Made by a program: the position numbers and the translations under genes
The notes under the pieces: model-generated
Database searches by the model: none
Seen by the model: the letters and a program-made list of their open reading frames with translations, nothing else
Told to the model about the DNA's origin: nothing
In this document: piece after piece, positions 1 through 5,704 of the stretch
Numbering within the stretch: the first letter of the stretch is position 1
Layout of the letters: each line of letters begins with the position of its first letter
NCBI GenBank assembly: GCA_934725085.1
Contig: CAKVAL010000049.1
Span: 1-7,241, forward strand
DNA length: 7,241 nucleotides
Direction: 5' to 3'
DNA from: an uncultured Erysipelotrichaceae bacterium
Lineage (GTDB): Bacteria; Bacillota_I; Bacilli_A; Erysipelotrichales; Erysipelotrichaceae

Positions 1-19
1 CTTTTTTATATTTTTTCAT

Positions 20-78
20 AAAAAAAGGCCGTCCAGCCTTAAGTTTTAACACTTAGGTTTTTGGACAGCCCCTTTTTT
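20..78. terminator. Bidirectional intrinsic terminator of an upstream gene
   Basis: A long interrupted hairpin. An A7 run at 20-26 faces a T6 run at 73-78. GGC 27-29 pairs with GCC 68-70, GTCCA 31-35 with TGGAC 62-66, and CCTTAAGT 37-44 with ACTTAGG 51-57 (one bulge) around the loop TTTAAC. The right side ends in CCCC plus T6. Read on the other strand, the left side also ends in a T run, so it could stop transcription from both directions. The gene it serves is outside the window to the left. The 3' arm overlaps the -35 box of the ruvA promoter. Confidence 0.75.
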
Positions 79-89
79 CATGGTACAAT
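61..89 (+). promoter_or_regulatory. Probable sigma-A promoter of ruvA (extended -10)
   Basis: TTGGAC at 61-66, a 17-bp spacer, then TACAAT at 84-89 preceded by TGG, which gives an extended -10 (TGnTACAAT). The expected transcription start is about 95-97, only 3-5 nt before the ruvA ATG at 100. No Shine-Dalgarno sequence is present. The -35 box lies inside the 3' arm of the preceding terminator. Confidence 0.6.
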
Positions 90-99
90 AGTTGCGGTT

Positions 100-657
100 A
101 TGATTGGTTTTTTAAGAGGAAAAGTTCATCTTTTTGGAAATGATTATGTTCTTTTGGATGTAAATAATGTTGGTTACCGCATTAATTTTTATCATCCAGA
201 GAAATTAAAGATAGGTGAAGAAGTATTAATCTACACTTATGAAAATATCAGAGAAGATGAACAATCATTATTTGGTTTCTTATCATATGCAGAATATGAA
301 CTTTTTGTTAAGCTTATTTCAGTTAAGGGGTTAGGCCCTAAGATTGCTTCTGGTATGTTGGCTAAATCTAAGGTGGATGACATTATAAGAGCTATTGAAA
401 ATTCTGATGTTAATTATATGAAATCAATGCCTGGTGTTGGCGCTAAGACTGCTAGTCAAATTATCCTCGATTTAAAGGGAAAACTAGTGGCAAGTGAAGA
501 AATTAAGGTTAATGAGAAATTAAATGATGCGGTGGAGACTCTTAAATCATTAGGATTTAAATCCTTGGAACTTAAGAATATTATCAAAGAATTATCTAAA
601 GAAGACTTGAGCACTGAACAATATGTTAAGCGTGCTCTAGCAATGTTGGCAAAATAA
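100..657 (+). CDS. ruvA: Holliday junction branch migration protein RuvA
   Basis: RuvA binds the four-way Holliday junction as a tetramer and recruits the RuvB motor for branch migration in recombinational repair. The 185-aa product has the OB-fold N-terminal domain (about 1-62, opening MIGFLRGKV and containing the RED acidic-pin segment at 51-53 before LFGF). Two helix-hairpin-helix motifs follow (VKGLGPKIAS near 75-84 and MPGVGAKTAS near 110-119). A short linker leads to domain III (about 140-185), which contacts RuvB. Length is slightly below the usual 200 or so, mostly in the linker. The ATG at 100 is chosen because it matches the family N-terminus; the in-frame TTG at 61 would add residues translated from the terminator. 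There is no Shine-Dalgarno sequence and the predicted transcript begins almost at the ATG. ruvB starts 5 nt after the stop, so the two form an operon. Confidence 0.97.
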   Translation: MIGFLRGKVHLFGNDYVLLDVNNVGYRINFYHPEKLKIGEEVLIYTYENIREDEQSLFGFLSYAEYELFVKLISVKGLGPKIASGMLAKSKVDDIIRAIENSDVNYMKSMPGVGAKTASQIILDLKGKLVASEEIKVNEKLNDAVETLKSLGFKSLELKNIIKELSKEDLSTEQYVKRALAMLAK

Positions 658-662
658 ATATT

Positions 663-1670
663 ATGAATGTAGAAAATGATGTAATGTCTGTTGAAAAGTT
701 AGAGACAGATGAAGAAATTAGTTTAAGACCTCAAAGACTTGATGAATATATCGGTCAAAGTTCTTTAAAAAGTAATTTGGAGGTCTACATACAGGCGGCA
801 AAGAGTCGTGATGAATCACTAGACCATTGTCTTTTTTATGGTCCTCCAGGACTTGGTAAGACTACTTTAGCTTATATTTTAGCTAATGAAATGGGAACAA
901 ATGTAAAAGTAACTAGTGGTCCATCAATTGAAAGAAGTGGCGATTTAGCCGCTATTTTATCAAGCTTAGAAGCCGGTGATATTTTATTTATCGATGAAAT
1001 TCACCGTTTACCAAAAACAGTTGAAGAAGTCTTATATCCTGCTATGGAAGATTATGCGATTGATGTGGTAGTTGGTAAGGAACAAGGAGCTAGGTCGATC
1101 AGAATTGATTTACCACCTTTTACATTAGTTGGTGCAACCACTAGAATGGGATCTATCTCATCACCTTTAAGAGATAGATTTGGTATTATTTCTAAACTTG
1201 AATATTACAATCAAGATGAATTATCTAAGATTGTTGAAAGAACTGCTAAAGTCTTTAACAACGAAATTGATGAAGACGCAATCAGAGAAATAGCCCTAAG
1301 AAGTAGAGGAACACCTCGTATTGCGAACAGACTATTTAGAAGAGTAAGAGACTTTGCACAAGTATTAAATAATGGTTTAATTGACTTCGATATTACTCAA
1401 AGTTCTCTTGATCGTTTAAAGATTGATTCAATTGGACTTGATGATGTTGATATTAGATATCTAAGAGGCATTATTGAAAGATATCATGGTGGTCCTGTAG
1501 GACTTGAGGCTATCGCATCAGCAATTGGTGAAGAAGCTATAACTATTGAAGATGTATATGAGCCATATCTTCTTCAAATTGGCTTTATTAATAGAACTTC
1601 TAGAGGTAGAGAAGTTACACCTCTTGCCTATAAGCACTTAAAGATAAGTAGTGAGGAGAGTTTGTTCTAA
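663..1670 (+). CDS. ruvB: Holliday junction branch migration ATPase RuvB
   Basis: RuvB is the hexameric AAA+ ring motor that pumps DNA through the RuvA-bound junction. The 335-aa sequence is full length. It has the LRPQRLDEYIGQ opening (21-32), Walker A GPPGLGKTT (60-68), Walker B LFIDE (108-112, with D111 and E112), sensor 1 GATTR (157-161), the arginine finger in PLRDRFG (R170) and sensor 2 in RGTPRIANR (near R219). A C-terminal winged-helix domain runs from about 255 to 330. The start at 663 lies 5 nt after ruvA with no clear Shine-Dalgarno sequence, suggesting translational coupling; Met8 at 684 is a possible alternative start. The coding sequence ends Leu-Phe-stop within an 11-bp repeat (1662-1672) that recurs at the end of the yafQ-like gene. 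No terminator is obvious before the toxin-antitoxin promoter. Confidence 0.98.
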   Translation: MNVENDVMSVEKLETDEEISLRPQRLDEYIGQSSLKSNLEVYIQAAKSRDESLDHCLFYGPPGLGKTTLAYILANEMGTNVKVTSGPSIERSGDLAAILSSLEAGDILFIDEIHRLPKTVEEVLYPAMEDYAIDVVVGKEQGARSIRIDLPPFTLVGATTRMGSISSPLRDRFGIISKLEYYNQDELSKIVERTAKVFNNEIDEDAIREIALRSRGTPRIANRLFRRVRDFAQVLNNGLIDFDITQSSLDRLKIDSIGLDDVDIRYLRGIIERYHGGPVGLEAIASAIGEEAITIEDVYEPYLLQIGFINRTSRGREVTPLAYKHLKISSEESLF

Positions 1671-1672
1671 AA
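1662..1672 (+). repeat. Left copy of 11-bp direct repeat bounding the toxin-antitoxin insert
   Basis: TTGTTCTAAAA covers the last two codons and the stop of ruvB. An identical 11-mer lies at 2297-2307 over the last two codons and stop of the toxin gene, in the same reading phase. The interval between equivalent points is 635 bp and contains exactly the toxin-antitoxin module with its promoter. Chance similarity of two Leu-Phe-stop ends is possible. Confidence 0.5.
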
Positions 1673-1685
1673 CTAAACAAAAAAC

Positions 1686-1739
1686 GTGCAAAATTATAAC
1701 TTCTTTGTGCAAAATATGTATAATATAAGTATAAGGAGG
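1686..1739 (+). promoter_or_regulatory. Toxin-antitoxin promoter with direct-repeat operator and strong RBS
   Basis: A perfect TATAAT sits at 1719-1724. The -35 region is poor (TTATAA at 1694-1699 is 19 bp away; ATAACT at 1696-1701 is 17 bp away). GTGCAAAAT occurs at 1686-1694 and again at 1707-1715, exactly 21 bp apart, about two DNA turns, so both copies face the same side of the helix. The copies straddle the -35 region and the spacer, where a repressor would block polymerase. RelB/DinJ antitoxins usually autorepress their operon through a ribbon-helix-helix fold, so this is the likely operator (inference). AAGGAGG at 1733-1739 is a strong ribosome site 7 nt before the antitoxin ATG. Confidence 0.6.
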
Positions 1740-1746
1740 TGTTTTT

Positions 1747-2028
1747 ATGACTAATTCAACTACAAATATTACTATTCGTATGGATTCTGATTTAAAAGCG
1801 AAAGCAGATGAGCTATTTAATGACTTGGGCATGAATATCTCTACTGCCTTCAATGTGTTTGTACGTCAATCGGTACGTGAAGGAAGAATTCCTTTTAATA
1901 TTTCTTTAAATCAACCAAATAAAGAAACAATAGCAGCTATGATTGAAGCTGAGAGAATAGCTAAAGATCCTAGTGTTAAGGGATACAATAATTTGGATGA
2001 TTTGTTTGCTTATTTAAAGAGTGAATAG
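1747..2028 (+). CDS. dinJ: RelB/DinJ-family antitoxin
   Basis: This 93-aa protein has the layout of DinJ/RelB antitoxins. An N-terminal ribbon-helix-helix unit has the strand TTNITIRMD (5-13), helix A from about 14 to 28 and helix B from about 31 to 43, with the family-typical stretch of GMNISTAFNVFVRQ followed by GRIPF (46-50). A flexible C-terminal arm (about 55-93) would wrap and block the toxin. It should dimerise, bind the operator just upstream and neutralise the YafQ-like nuclease encoded next. Start support is strong: AAGGAGG lies 7 nt before the ATG. The stop overlaps the toxin start by 8 nt (GTGAATAG), the usual coupling that keeps antitoxin in excess. The module separates ruvB from rpmG and is probably acquired. 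The subgroup (DinJ versus RelB) is judged from the partner toxin. Confidence 0.9.
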   Translation: MTNSTTNITIRMDSDLKAKADELFNDLGMNISTAFNVFVRQSVREGRIPFNISLNQPNKETIAAMIEAERIAKDPSVKGYNNLDDLFAYLKSE

Positions 2029-2305
2029 TACCAAATATACTGTTAAATCTACTTCTGAATTTAAAAAAGAATATAGGCTAGCTATGAAAAGAGGCCTTAA
2101 AATTGAATTATTGGATGAGGTAGTTAAACTTTTAGCCATGGGCGAAACGTTACCTTTAAAAAATAAAGATCATTTGCTTACAGGTAAATGGCTTGGGTAT
2201 AGGGAATGTCATATTCAACCTAATTGGCTATTAATTTATCGTATTGATGATGATGTGCTAGTATTAACTTTAACAAGAACAGGAACGCATAGCGACTTGT
2301 TCTAA
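2021..2305 (+). CDS. yafQ: YafQ-family type II toxin (RelE/ParE fold mRNA interferase)
   Basis: The 94-aa product should cut mRNA in the ribosomal A site when freed from its antitoxin. The YafQ signature is clear: LPLKNKDHLLTGKWLGYRECHI (44-65), W69, LLIY and RTGTHSDLF at the C-terminus. By memory alignment to E. coli YafQ, the catalytic or binding residues H50, H63, W68, R83, H87 and F91 correspond to H51, H64, W69, R86, H90 and F94 here. The equivalent of Asp67 is Asn68 (in QPNW), a possible change in activity. The gene starts at a GTG inside the last codons of the antitoxin gene, with no Shine-Dalgarno sequence of its own, so translation is probably coupled. No terminator separates it from the rpmG promoter. 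It ends in the right copy of an 11-bp repeat shared with ruvB. Confidence 0.9.
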   Translation: MNSTKYTVKSTSEFKKEYRLAMKRGLKIELLDEVVKLLAMGETLPLKNKDHLLTGKWLGYRECHIQPNWLLIYRIDDDVLVLTLTRTGTHSDLF

Positions 2306-2307
2306 AA
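2297..2307 (+). repeat. Right copy of 11-bp direct repeat bounding the toxin-antitoxin insert
   Basis: TTGTTCTAAAA, identical to 1662-1672, spans Leu-Phe-stop of the toxin gene. Removing the DNA from one copy to the other would leave ruvB intact with its normal stop and place it directly before the rpmG promoter. Confidence 0.5.
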
Positions 2308-2310
2308 ATA

Positions 2311-2360
2311 TTGATTATTTCACAAAGAGTATGTTATTATTATAAAGCGTTAACGGGAGG
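2311..2360 (+). promoter_or_regulatory. rpmG promoter (extended -10), palindrome and RBS
   Basis: TTGATT at 2311-2316, an 18-bp spacer, then TATTAT at 2335-2340 preceded by TGT, forming an extended -10. The start would be near 2347. A perfect 8-bp palindrome CGTTAACG (2348-2355) lies at the predicted start and touches the Shine-Dalgarno GGGAGG (2355-2360), which is 8 nt before the rpmG ATG. AAGCGTTAACG resembles part of a CcpA cre site but lacks the TG at its left end, so control by CcpA is not supported. Confidence 0.6.
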
Positions 2361-2368
2361 TTTTAGAA

Positions 2369-2521
2369 ATGCCTAGAGAGTTTATAACATTCAAATGTAC
2401 AGAATGTGGTGAAGAAAATTACATCGGCGATAGAAATAAGAAGAAGCATCCAGATAAGATGGAAATCAAAAAGTATTGCCCTAGATGTAACAAAATGACT
2501 GTTCATAAGGAGAAAAAATAA
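2369..2521 (+). CDS. rpmG: 50S ribosomal protein L33 (zinc-binding form)
   Basis: This 50-aa protein begins MPREFITFKCTEC and ends CPRCNKMTVHKEKK. L33 is a small protein of the large ribosomal subunit near the E site. Two CxxC pairs, C10/C13 and C37/C40, form the zinc ribbon of the zinc-dependent version; zinc-free paralogues, used when zinc is scarce, lack these cysteines. The central HPDKMEIKKYCP corresponds to the family's NPDRLELKKYCP. The gene has its own promoter and the ribosome site GGGAGG 8 nt ahead of the ATG. Its stop codon is buried in the 5' arm of a terminator hairpin, so most transcripts should end there, with some reading into the hydrolase gene. Confidence 0.95.
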   Translation: MPREFITFKCTECGEENYIGDRNKKKHPDKMEIKKYCPRCNKMTVHKEKK

Positions 2522-2539
2522 GCTACTGCTTATTTTTTT
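2513..2539 (+). terminator. rpmG terminator, overlapping the stop codon
   Basis: A perfect 11-bp stem (2513-2523 with 2528-2538) around the loop TACT, followed by the T run that ends at 2539. The stem is mostly A-T with only two G-C pairs, so it is likely leaky. It contains the rpmG TAA and ends 5 nt before the next start codon. Confidence 0.7.
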
Positions 2540-2544
2540 AATAT

Positions 2545-3147
2545 ATGGAAGTAAAAAGATTGGTTTGTGGTATTTTCCAAACAAATACCTATATTCTAGA
2601 AATTGATAATAAAATCATTATCATTGATCCTGCTTGTAAGATGGAAAAACTATTACCTTACTTAGAGGGAAAAGAATTATTGGCTGTCTTATTAACTCAC
2701 GGTCACTTTGATCATATTAAGGCTTGTGATGACTTATATAAACAATATAAAGTTCCTATCTATATTCATGAAGCTGACATTGAAATGACTAAAAATAAAG
2801 GCTGGGGCAAGGTCTTTGGTTTACAAGCTGTGCCCACTATCAGTGTTCCTTTAGTTAAACTTAAGGAAACTAAATATAAGATTGGACCATTTAACTTTGA
2901 AGTTATCTTTACACCTGGTCATTCAAAAGGTTCTGTATGTTACTTATTTGATTATTGTATCTTTACGGGTGATACCTTATTTAAATTAGCATGTGGAAGA
3001 TGTGATTTAGAGGGTGGCGATATAAGTGAACTAAAGAGTTCCTTAAGATTGTTAAAGACTTTAAATCCATCATTGATTGTCTATCCAGGACATGATGAAA
3101 TTACCAATTTAGAATATGAAATTGAAAATAATTCCTACTTAGTGTAG
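2545..3147 (+). CDS. Metallo-beta-lactamase-fold hydrolase, glyoxalase II-like (YqgX type)
   Basis: A soluble 200-aa hydrolase of the MBL fold, probably a thioester or glyoxalase-II-like enzyme; the substrate is not evident. The metal-binding set is complete: THGHFDH (H52, H54, D56, H57), PGHS (H126), TGD (D143) and PGH (H183). The stretch TGDTLFKLACGRCDLEGGD (141-159) matches the FSGDTLFxxSxGRTDLPGGD signature of the group. The start MEVKRLVCGIFQTNTYIL is the typical family opening, supporting the ATG at 2545. This ATG is only 5 nt after the T run of the rpmG terminator and has no Shine-Dalgarno sequence or obvious promoter, so expression probably relies on read-through from rpmG. A similar hydrolase gene (yqgX) lies near comGA in Bacillus subtilis, by memory. 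The stop codon lies in another hairpin. Confidence 0.88.
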   Translation: MEVKRLVCGIFQTNTYILEIDNKIIIIDPACKMEKLLPYLEGKELLAVLLTHGHFDHIKACDDLYKQYKVPIYIHEADIEMTKNKGWGKVFGLQAVPTISVPLVKLKETKYKIGPFNFEVIFTPGHSKGSVCYLFDYCIFTGDTLFKLACGRCDLEGGDISELKSSLRLLKTLNPSLIVYPGHDEITNLEYEIENNSYLV

Positions 3148-3160
3148 GAATTTTTATTTT
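3130..3160 (+). terminator. Terminator-like hairpin between the hydrolase gene and comGA
   Basis: A 9-bp perfect stem, 3130-3138 (AATTCCTAC) with 3144-3152 (GTAGGAATT), around the loop TTAGT, followed by a T-rich tail broken by one A. It includes the TAG stop of the hydrolase gene and ends just before the comGA start. It could limit entry of transcription into comG unless a promoter lies further in or read-through is controlled. Confidence 0.65.
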
Positions 3161-3162
3161 TC

Positions 3163-4137
3163 ATGACAATAAAGAAGTGTATGGAAAATATAGATATTGA
3201 AAAAAGATTAAATGCGATTTTAAGTTTGGCCGTCAAAAACAATGCCAGTGATATTCATTTTGCCCAGAAGTATGAACAAACTGATATATCGATGAGAATC
3301 AACAATACGATGCGTAGAGTTAAAAGTAAGGTAGGTGATGACAAATTAATAAGATATCTACAATATCGTTCAAACGTTGATTTAGGCTCATTAAGCCCTC
3401 AAACAGGCCAATTTGAAGTCTTGTATGGGGAGAATATCCTTTCACTTAGATTTGCGGTAATAAACACTTATAATGCCACAAATGGAGTGCTTAGAATACT
3501 TAATTCTAATCTAAAGGTAGAAGCTGATAAGTTATCTAAATTAAAGAGTCAAAATGAATACTTTAAGAAACTGCTTAAACAAGATAATGGTCTAATCTTA
3601 TTCTCTGGGGCTACTGGTTCTGGTAAAACAACTACTTTATATTCATTATTAAAAAGTGTTGATGGTTCAATCATTTATACCATTGAAGATCCAATAGAAG
3701 TAGTGAATGATAAGTTTGTGCAGTTACAAATCAACGAAAGAATCGGTTTTGACTATGAAGCGGGTATTAAACAAATTATGAGGCATGATCCTGACATCAT
3801 CATGGTAGGAGAAATAAGAGATGATAAGGCAGCTAAAATGGCCCTTAGAGCTGCCAATACAGGACATTTAGTGCTAAGTACTATTCATGCCTCTAGCGTG
3901 GCTTCTACGATTGATAGAATGGTTGATTTAGGAGTTAGTGAAGAATATTTATATGAGATGCTTATATGTTTAGTACATCAAAAGATGATAATCAATAGAT
4001 CTGGTGAAAAGGTCGTTATTTATGAGGTTATGGATAAAGATGAAATTGATTATTATCACAGATTCAAGAAACATTCAGATACATTCTTAAGTATTGATAA
4101 ACAAATTAAAGAAGGCATTGAAAATGGAATCTACTAA
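3163..4137 (+). CDS. comGA: Competence traffic ATPase ComGA (GspE/PilB family)
   Basis: ComGA is the cytoplasmic ATPase that drives pseudopilus assembly for DNA uptake in competent cells. The 324-aa protein has the N2-like ASDIHF opening (28-33), Walker A GATGSGKTT (149-157, K155), Asp box YTIEDPIE (172-179), Walker B DIIMVGEIRD (211-220, E217) and His box GHLVLSTIHA (234-243). It lacks the four-cysteine zinc motif of larger GspE proteins, as is usual for the compact ComGA form. The ATG at 3163 has no ribosome site and sits directly after a terminator tail. Met7 at 3181 is preceded by TAAAGAAGTG, an 8 of 10 match to the ideal Shine-Dalgarno sequence though tightly spaced, and would give 318 aa; either start fits the family. 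The 3' end overlaps comGB by 14 nt. Confidence 0.95.
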   Translation: MTIKKCMENIDIEKRLNAILSLAVKNNASDIHFAQKYEQTDISMRINNTMRRVKSKVGDDKLIRYLQYRSNVDLGSLSPQTGQFEVLYGENILSLRFAVINTYNATNGVLRILNSNLKVEADKLSKLKSQNEYFKKLLKQDNGLILFSGATGSGKTTTLYSLLKSVDGSIIYTIEDPIEVVNDKFVQLQINERIGFDYEAGIKQIMRHDPDIIMVGEIRDDKAAKMALRAANTGHLVLSTIHASSVASTIDRMVDLGVSEEYLYEMLICLVHQKMIINRSGEKVVIYEVMDKDEIDYYHRFKKHSDTFLSIDKQIKEGIENGIY

Positions 4138-5110
4138 GCTTAAATATGAAGATTTAGTATTTTTGAATGAATTATTAAAGACTGGCTTATCATTTAAAAA
4201 CAGTTTAGAGCTATTAACAAACAAAACCAATGAAAAAATTATTGATGGGATTATTAAAAAAATGGATATAGGTATAAGTGTAGAAGAAGTGATGGATGCA
4301 TATGTTCCTAAAAATGTTGGAACTTATCTTATACCACTTTCAAAGAAAATGTCCTTTAGTGATAGTTTGAATCTATCCTTATCTTTCATTGAAAAAGAAA
4401 AAGAATACACCAAAAGTTTATTGGGCTCATTTCTTTATCCCTTTATACTCTTATTCTTATCGCTAAGTGCTTTATATATTTTTGATGCCTATGGATTAGA
4501 TACTATCTTAAATATGCTTAAAAGCTTCAATGAAAATTTTGGTAATGTTACTGCATTTAGAATCATCTTAAGAATTATCATCTATATCTTTTATATCTTG
4601 TTGATGTTGGCGTTGGTGTTAGCTTTATATTTCTTTAGAAAACGAAATATTACCTTATTCTATGTGCTTATATGTAAATATTTGCCTAATAGTATCGTTC
4701 AAAAATACTTTTGTGTAGAATTTGTAAGTCTATTAAATATTTGCCTAGACAATGGCTATAAGAGTAAAGAATCGATTGATATCTTAAAAAGTCTTCATAA
4801 TAAGCCAATAACTGCATTTTTGGCCTATCACTTAGATGAAAGACTATTAGAAGGGGAAACTTTAAAACAAGCTAGTAAGCAAGCTTATTATGATTATTCA
4901 TTAAGCAAGTTTATAAATATTGCGATTCATTCCAATGATTTTTCAAAGATATTAAATGACTATGTAAATTTAAGTACTAAACAAATTAAGACAAAGATGA
5001 AAAAGGCTGCAGCTATCATCCAATTAGTCACTTATTCCATGATTGGAATTGTCATCATCTTTGTTTATCAAATATTATTTTTGCCAATGAACGCGTTGGC
5101 TAACTTTTAA
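4124..5110 (+). CDS. comGB: Competence pseudopilus membrane platform protein ComGB (GspF/PilC family)
   Basis: ComGB is the polytopic inner-membrane platform that couples the ComGA motor to pseudopilin assembly. The 328-aa product has two helical cytoplasmic GspF-type domains (about 8-100 and 190-290) and three hydrophobic segments: about 103-120 (FLYPFILLFLSLSALYIF), about 146-171 and about 297-320. This is the usual arrangement. Length is close to the Bacillus homologue's. The ATG at 4124 is chosen because AAAGAAGG (4108-4115) lies 8 nt before it; an upstream TTG at 4094 would add 10 residues without ribosome-site support. It overlaps the end of comGA by 14 nt, so the two are translated together. 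Sequence conservation is low outside the membrane segments, and the assignment rests on topology and gene order. Confidence 0.92.
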   Translation: MESTKLKYEDLVFLNELLKTGLSFKNSLELLTNKTNEKIIDGIIKKMDIGISVEEVMDAYVPKNVGTYLIPLSKKMSFSDSLNLSLSFIEKEKEYTKSLLGSFLYPFILLFLSLSALYIFDAYGLDTILNMLKSFNENFGNVTAFRIILRIIIYIFYILLMLALVLALYFFRKRNITLFYVLICKYLPNSIVQKYFCVEFVSLLNICLDNGYKSKESIDILKSLHNKPITAFLAYHLDERLLEGETLKQASKQAYYDYSLSKFINIAIHSNDFSKILNDYVNLSTKQIKTKMKKAAAIIQLVTYSMIGIVIIFVYQILFLPMNALANF

Positions 5111-5124
5111 AAGGAGAATAAAAC

Positions 5125-5421
5125 ATGAACAAAAAAGGTTTTACATTATTAGAAATGGTTGTAGTAGTTATGATAATTGCGATATTGTTTCTACTCACCA
5201 TACCCAATGTTTCAAAAGTGATTGATAGTGTTGATAATAACGCCTGTGATGCTTTGACAAGAGTTGTTGATTCAGCAATCGTCCAATACAAACTAACCTA
5301 TGGACAATACCCATCATCTGTTGGTGATTTAGTATCTGCTGGTTTAATCAGTGATGAACAAACATCTTGTTCCAATGGCAAGAACATCTATATAAGTGGA
5401 GGACAGTCTTATCATGAATAA
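5125..5421 (+). CDS. comGC: Major competence pseudopilin ComGC
   Basis: ComGC is the main subunit of the competence pseudopilus that carries DNA across the cell wall. The 98-aa precursor has a classic class III leader, MNKKG, with cleavage by prepilin peptidase (ComC) expected between G5 and F6. The mature protein begins FTLLE with the conserved Glu at +5, followed by a hydrophobic helix to about residue 26. C41 and C82 could form the intramolecular disulfide known for Bacillus ComGC. The motif YGQYPSSVGDLVSAGLI is typical of the globular end. AAGGAGA at 5111-5117, about 8 nt upstream, is the strongest ribosome site in the operon, in line with the major subunit being made in excess. The stop overlaps the comGD start by 8 nt. 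No peptidase gene is in the window. Confidence 0.96.
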   Translation: MNKKGFTLLEMVVVVMIIAILFLLTIPNVSKVIDSVDNNACDALTRVVDSAIVQYKLTYGQYPSSVGDLVSAGLISDEQTSCSNGKNIYISGGQSYHE

Positions 5422-5704
5422 TAAAGGAAATACAATGGTTGATATGTTACTGGCGTTGCTTATTACGATGGGATGTATGTGTCTAACATTAAATAGAAAT
5501 ATCAGTATACAAAGTGGACACTATGATTTTTTAAATAAATACCTTGTAGCTCAAAGTAAAGCATTAAGAAATAGAGAAAATGTTATGTATGAAGAAGGAC
5601 TATATTTTAATGAAAATGGTCATGTGAATAGGGGTGGAACTTTCTATTTTGATAATCATAAAGCGATTGTCCACTTAGGCAATGGTTATATCACCCATGA
5701 ATAA
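5414..5704 (+). CDS. comGD: Minor competence pseudopilin ComGD
   Basis: A 96-aa prepilin-like protein, expected to join or prime the pseudopilus. The leader MNNKG precedes NTMVD and a hydrophobic helix (about 8-26), so cleavage after G5 is likely. The mature +5 residue is Asp rather than Glu, and +1 is Asn rather than Phe; both are unusual. The C-terminal part GLYFNENGHVNRGGTFYF (with HLGNGYI after it) fits the ComGD/GspH-like pattern of FN-x-x-G-x-x-x-x-x-GT, which supports naming by sequence and not only by order. It is shorter than the roughly 140-aa Bacillus protein. The ATG at 5414 has GGAGG at 5398-5402, 11 nt upstream; the GTG at 5396 is part of that ribosome-site region. It overlaps comGC and comGE by 8 nt each, both through ATGAATAA. 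Confidence 0.85.
   Translation: MNNKGNTMVDMLLALLITMGCMCLTLNRNISIQSGHYDFLNKYLVAQSKALRNRENVMYEEGLYFNENGHVNRGGTFYFDNHKAIVHLGNGYITHE

Noticed and set aside
61..99. Longer RuvA from a TTG at 61
   Set aside because: The extra 13 residues would be translated from the terminator and promoter; the family N-terminus begins at the ATG at 100.
1638..1853. Minus-strand open frame of 71 codons
   Set aside because: It is antisense to the TA promoter and antitoxin start, has no recognisable domain, and is explained by the real genes on the + strand.
2363..2584. Minus-strand open frame of 73 codons over rpmG
   Set aside because: The + strand encodes a clear L33 with four zinc cysteines; the antisense frame is a shadow.
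3087..3115. Candidate comGA promoter AGGACA-17 bp-TAGAAT inside the hydrolase gene
   Set aside because: The -35 is poor, and a start near 3122 would run straight into the hairpin at 3130-3152; AT-rich DNA gives many such matches.
5100..5291. Minus-strand open frame over comGC
   Set aside because: The + strand frame is a clear pseudopilin with leader, helix and ribosome site.
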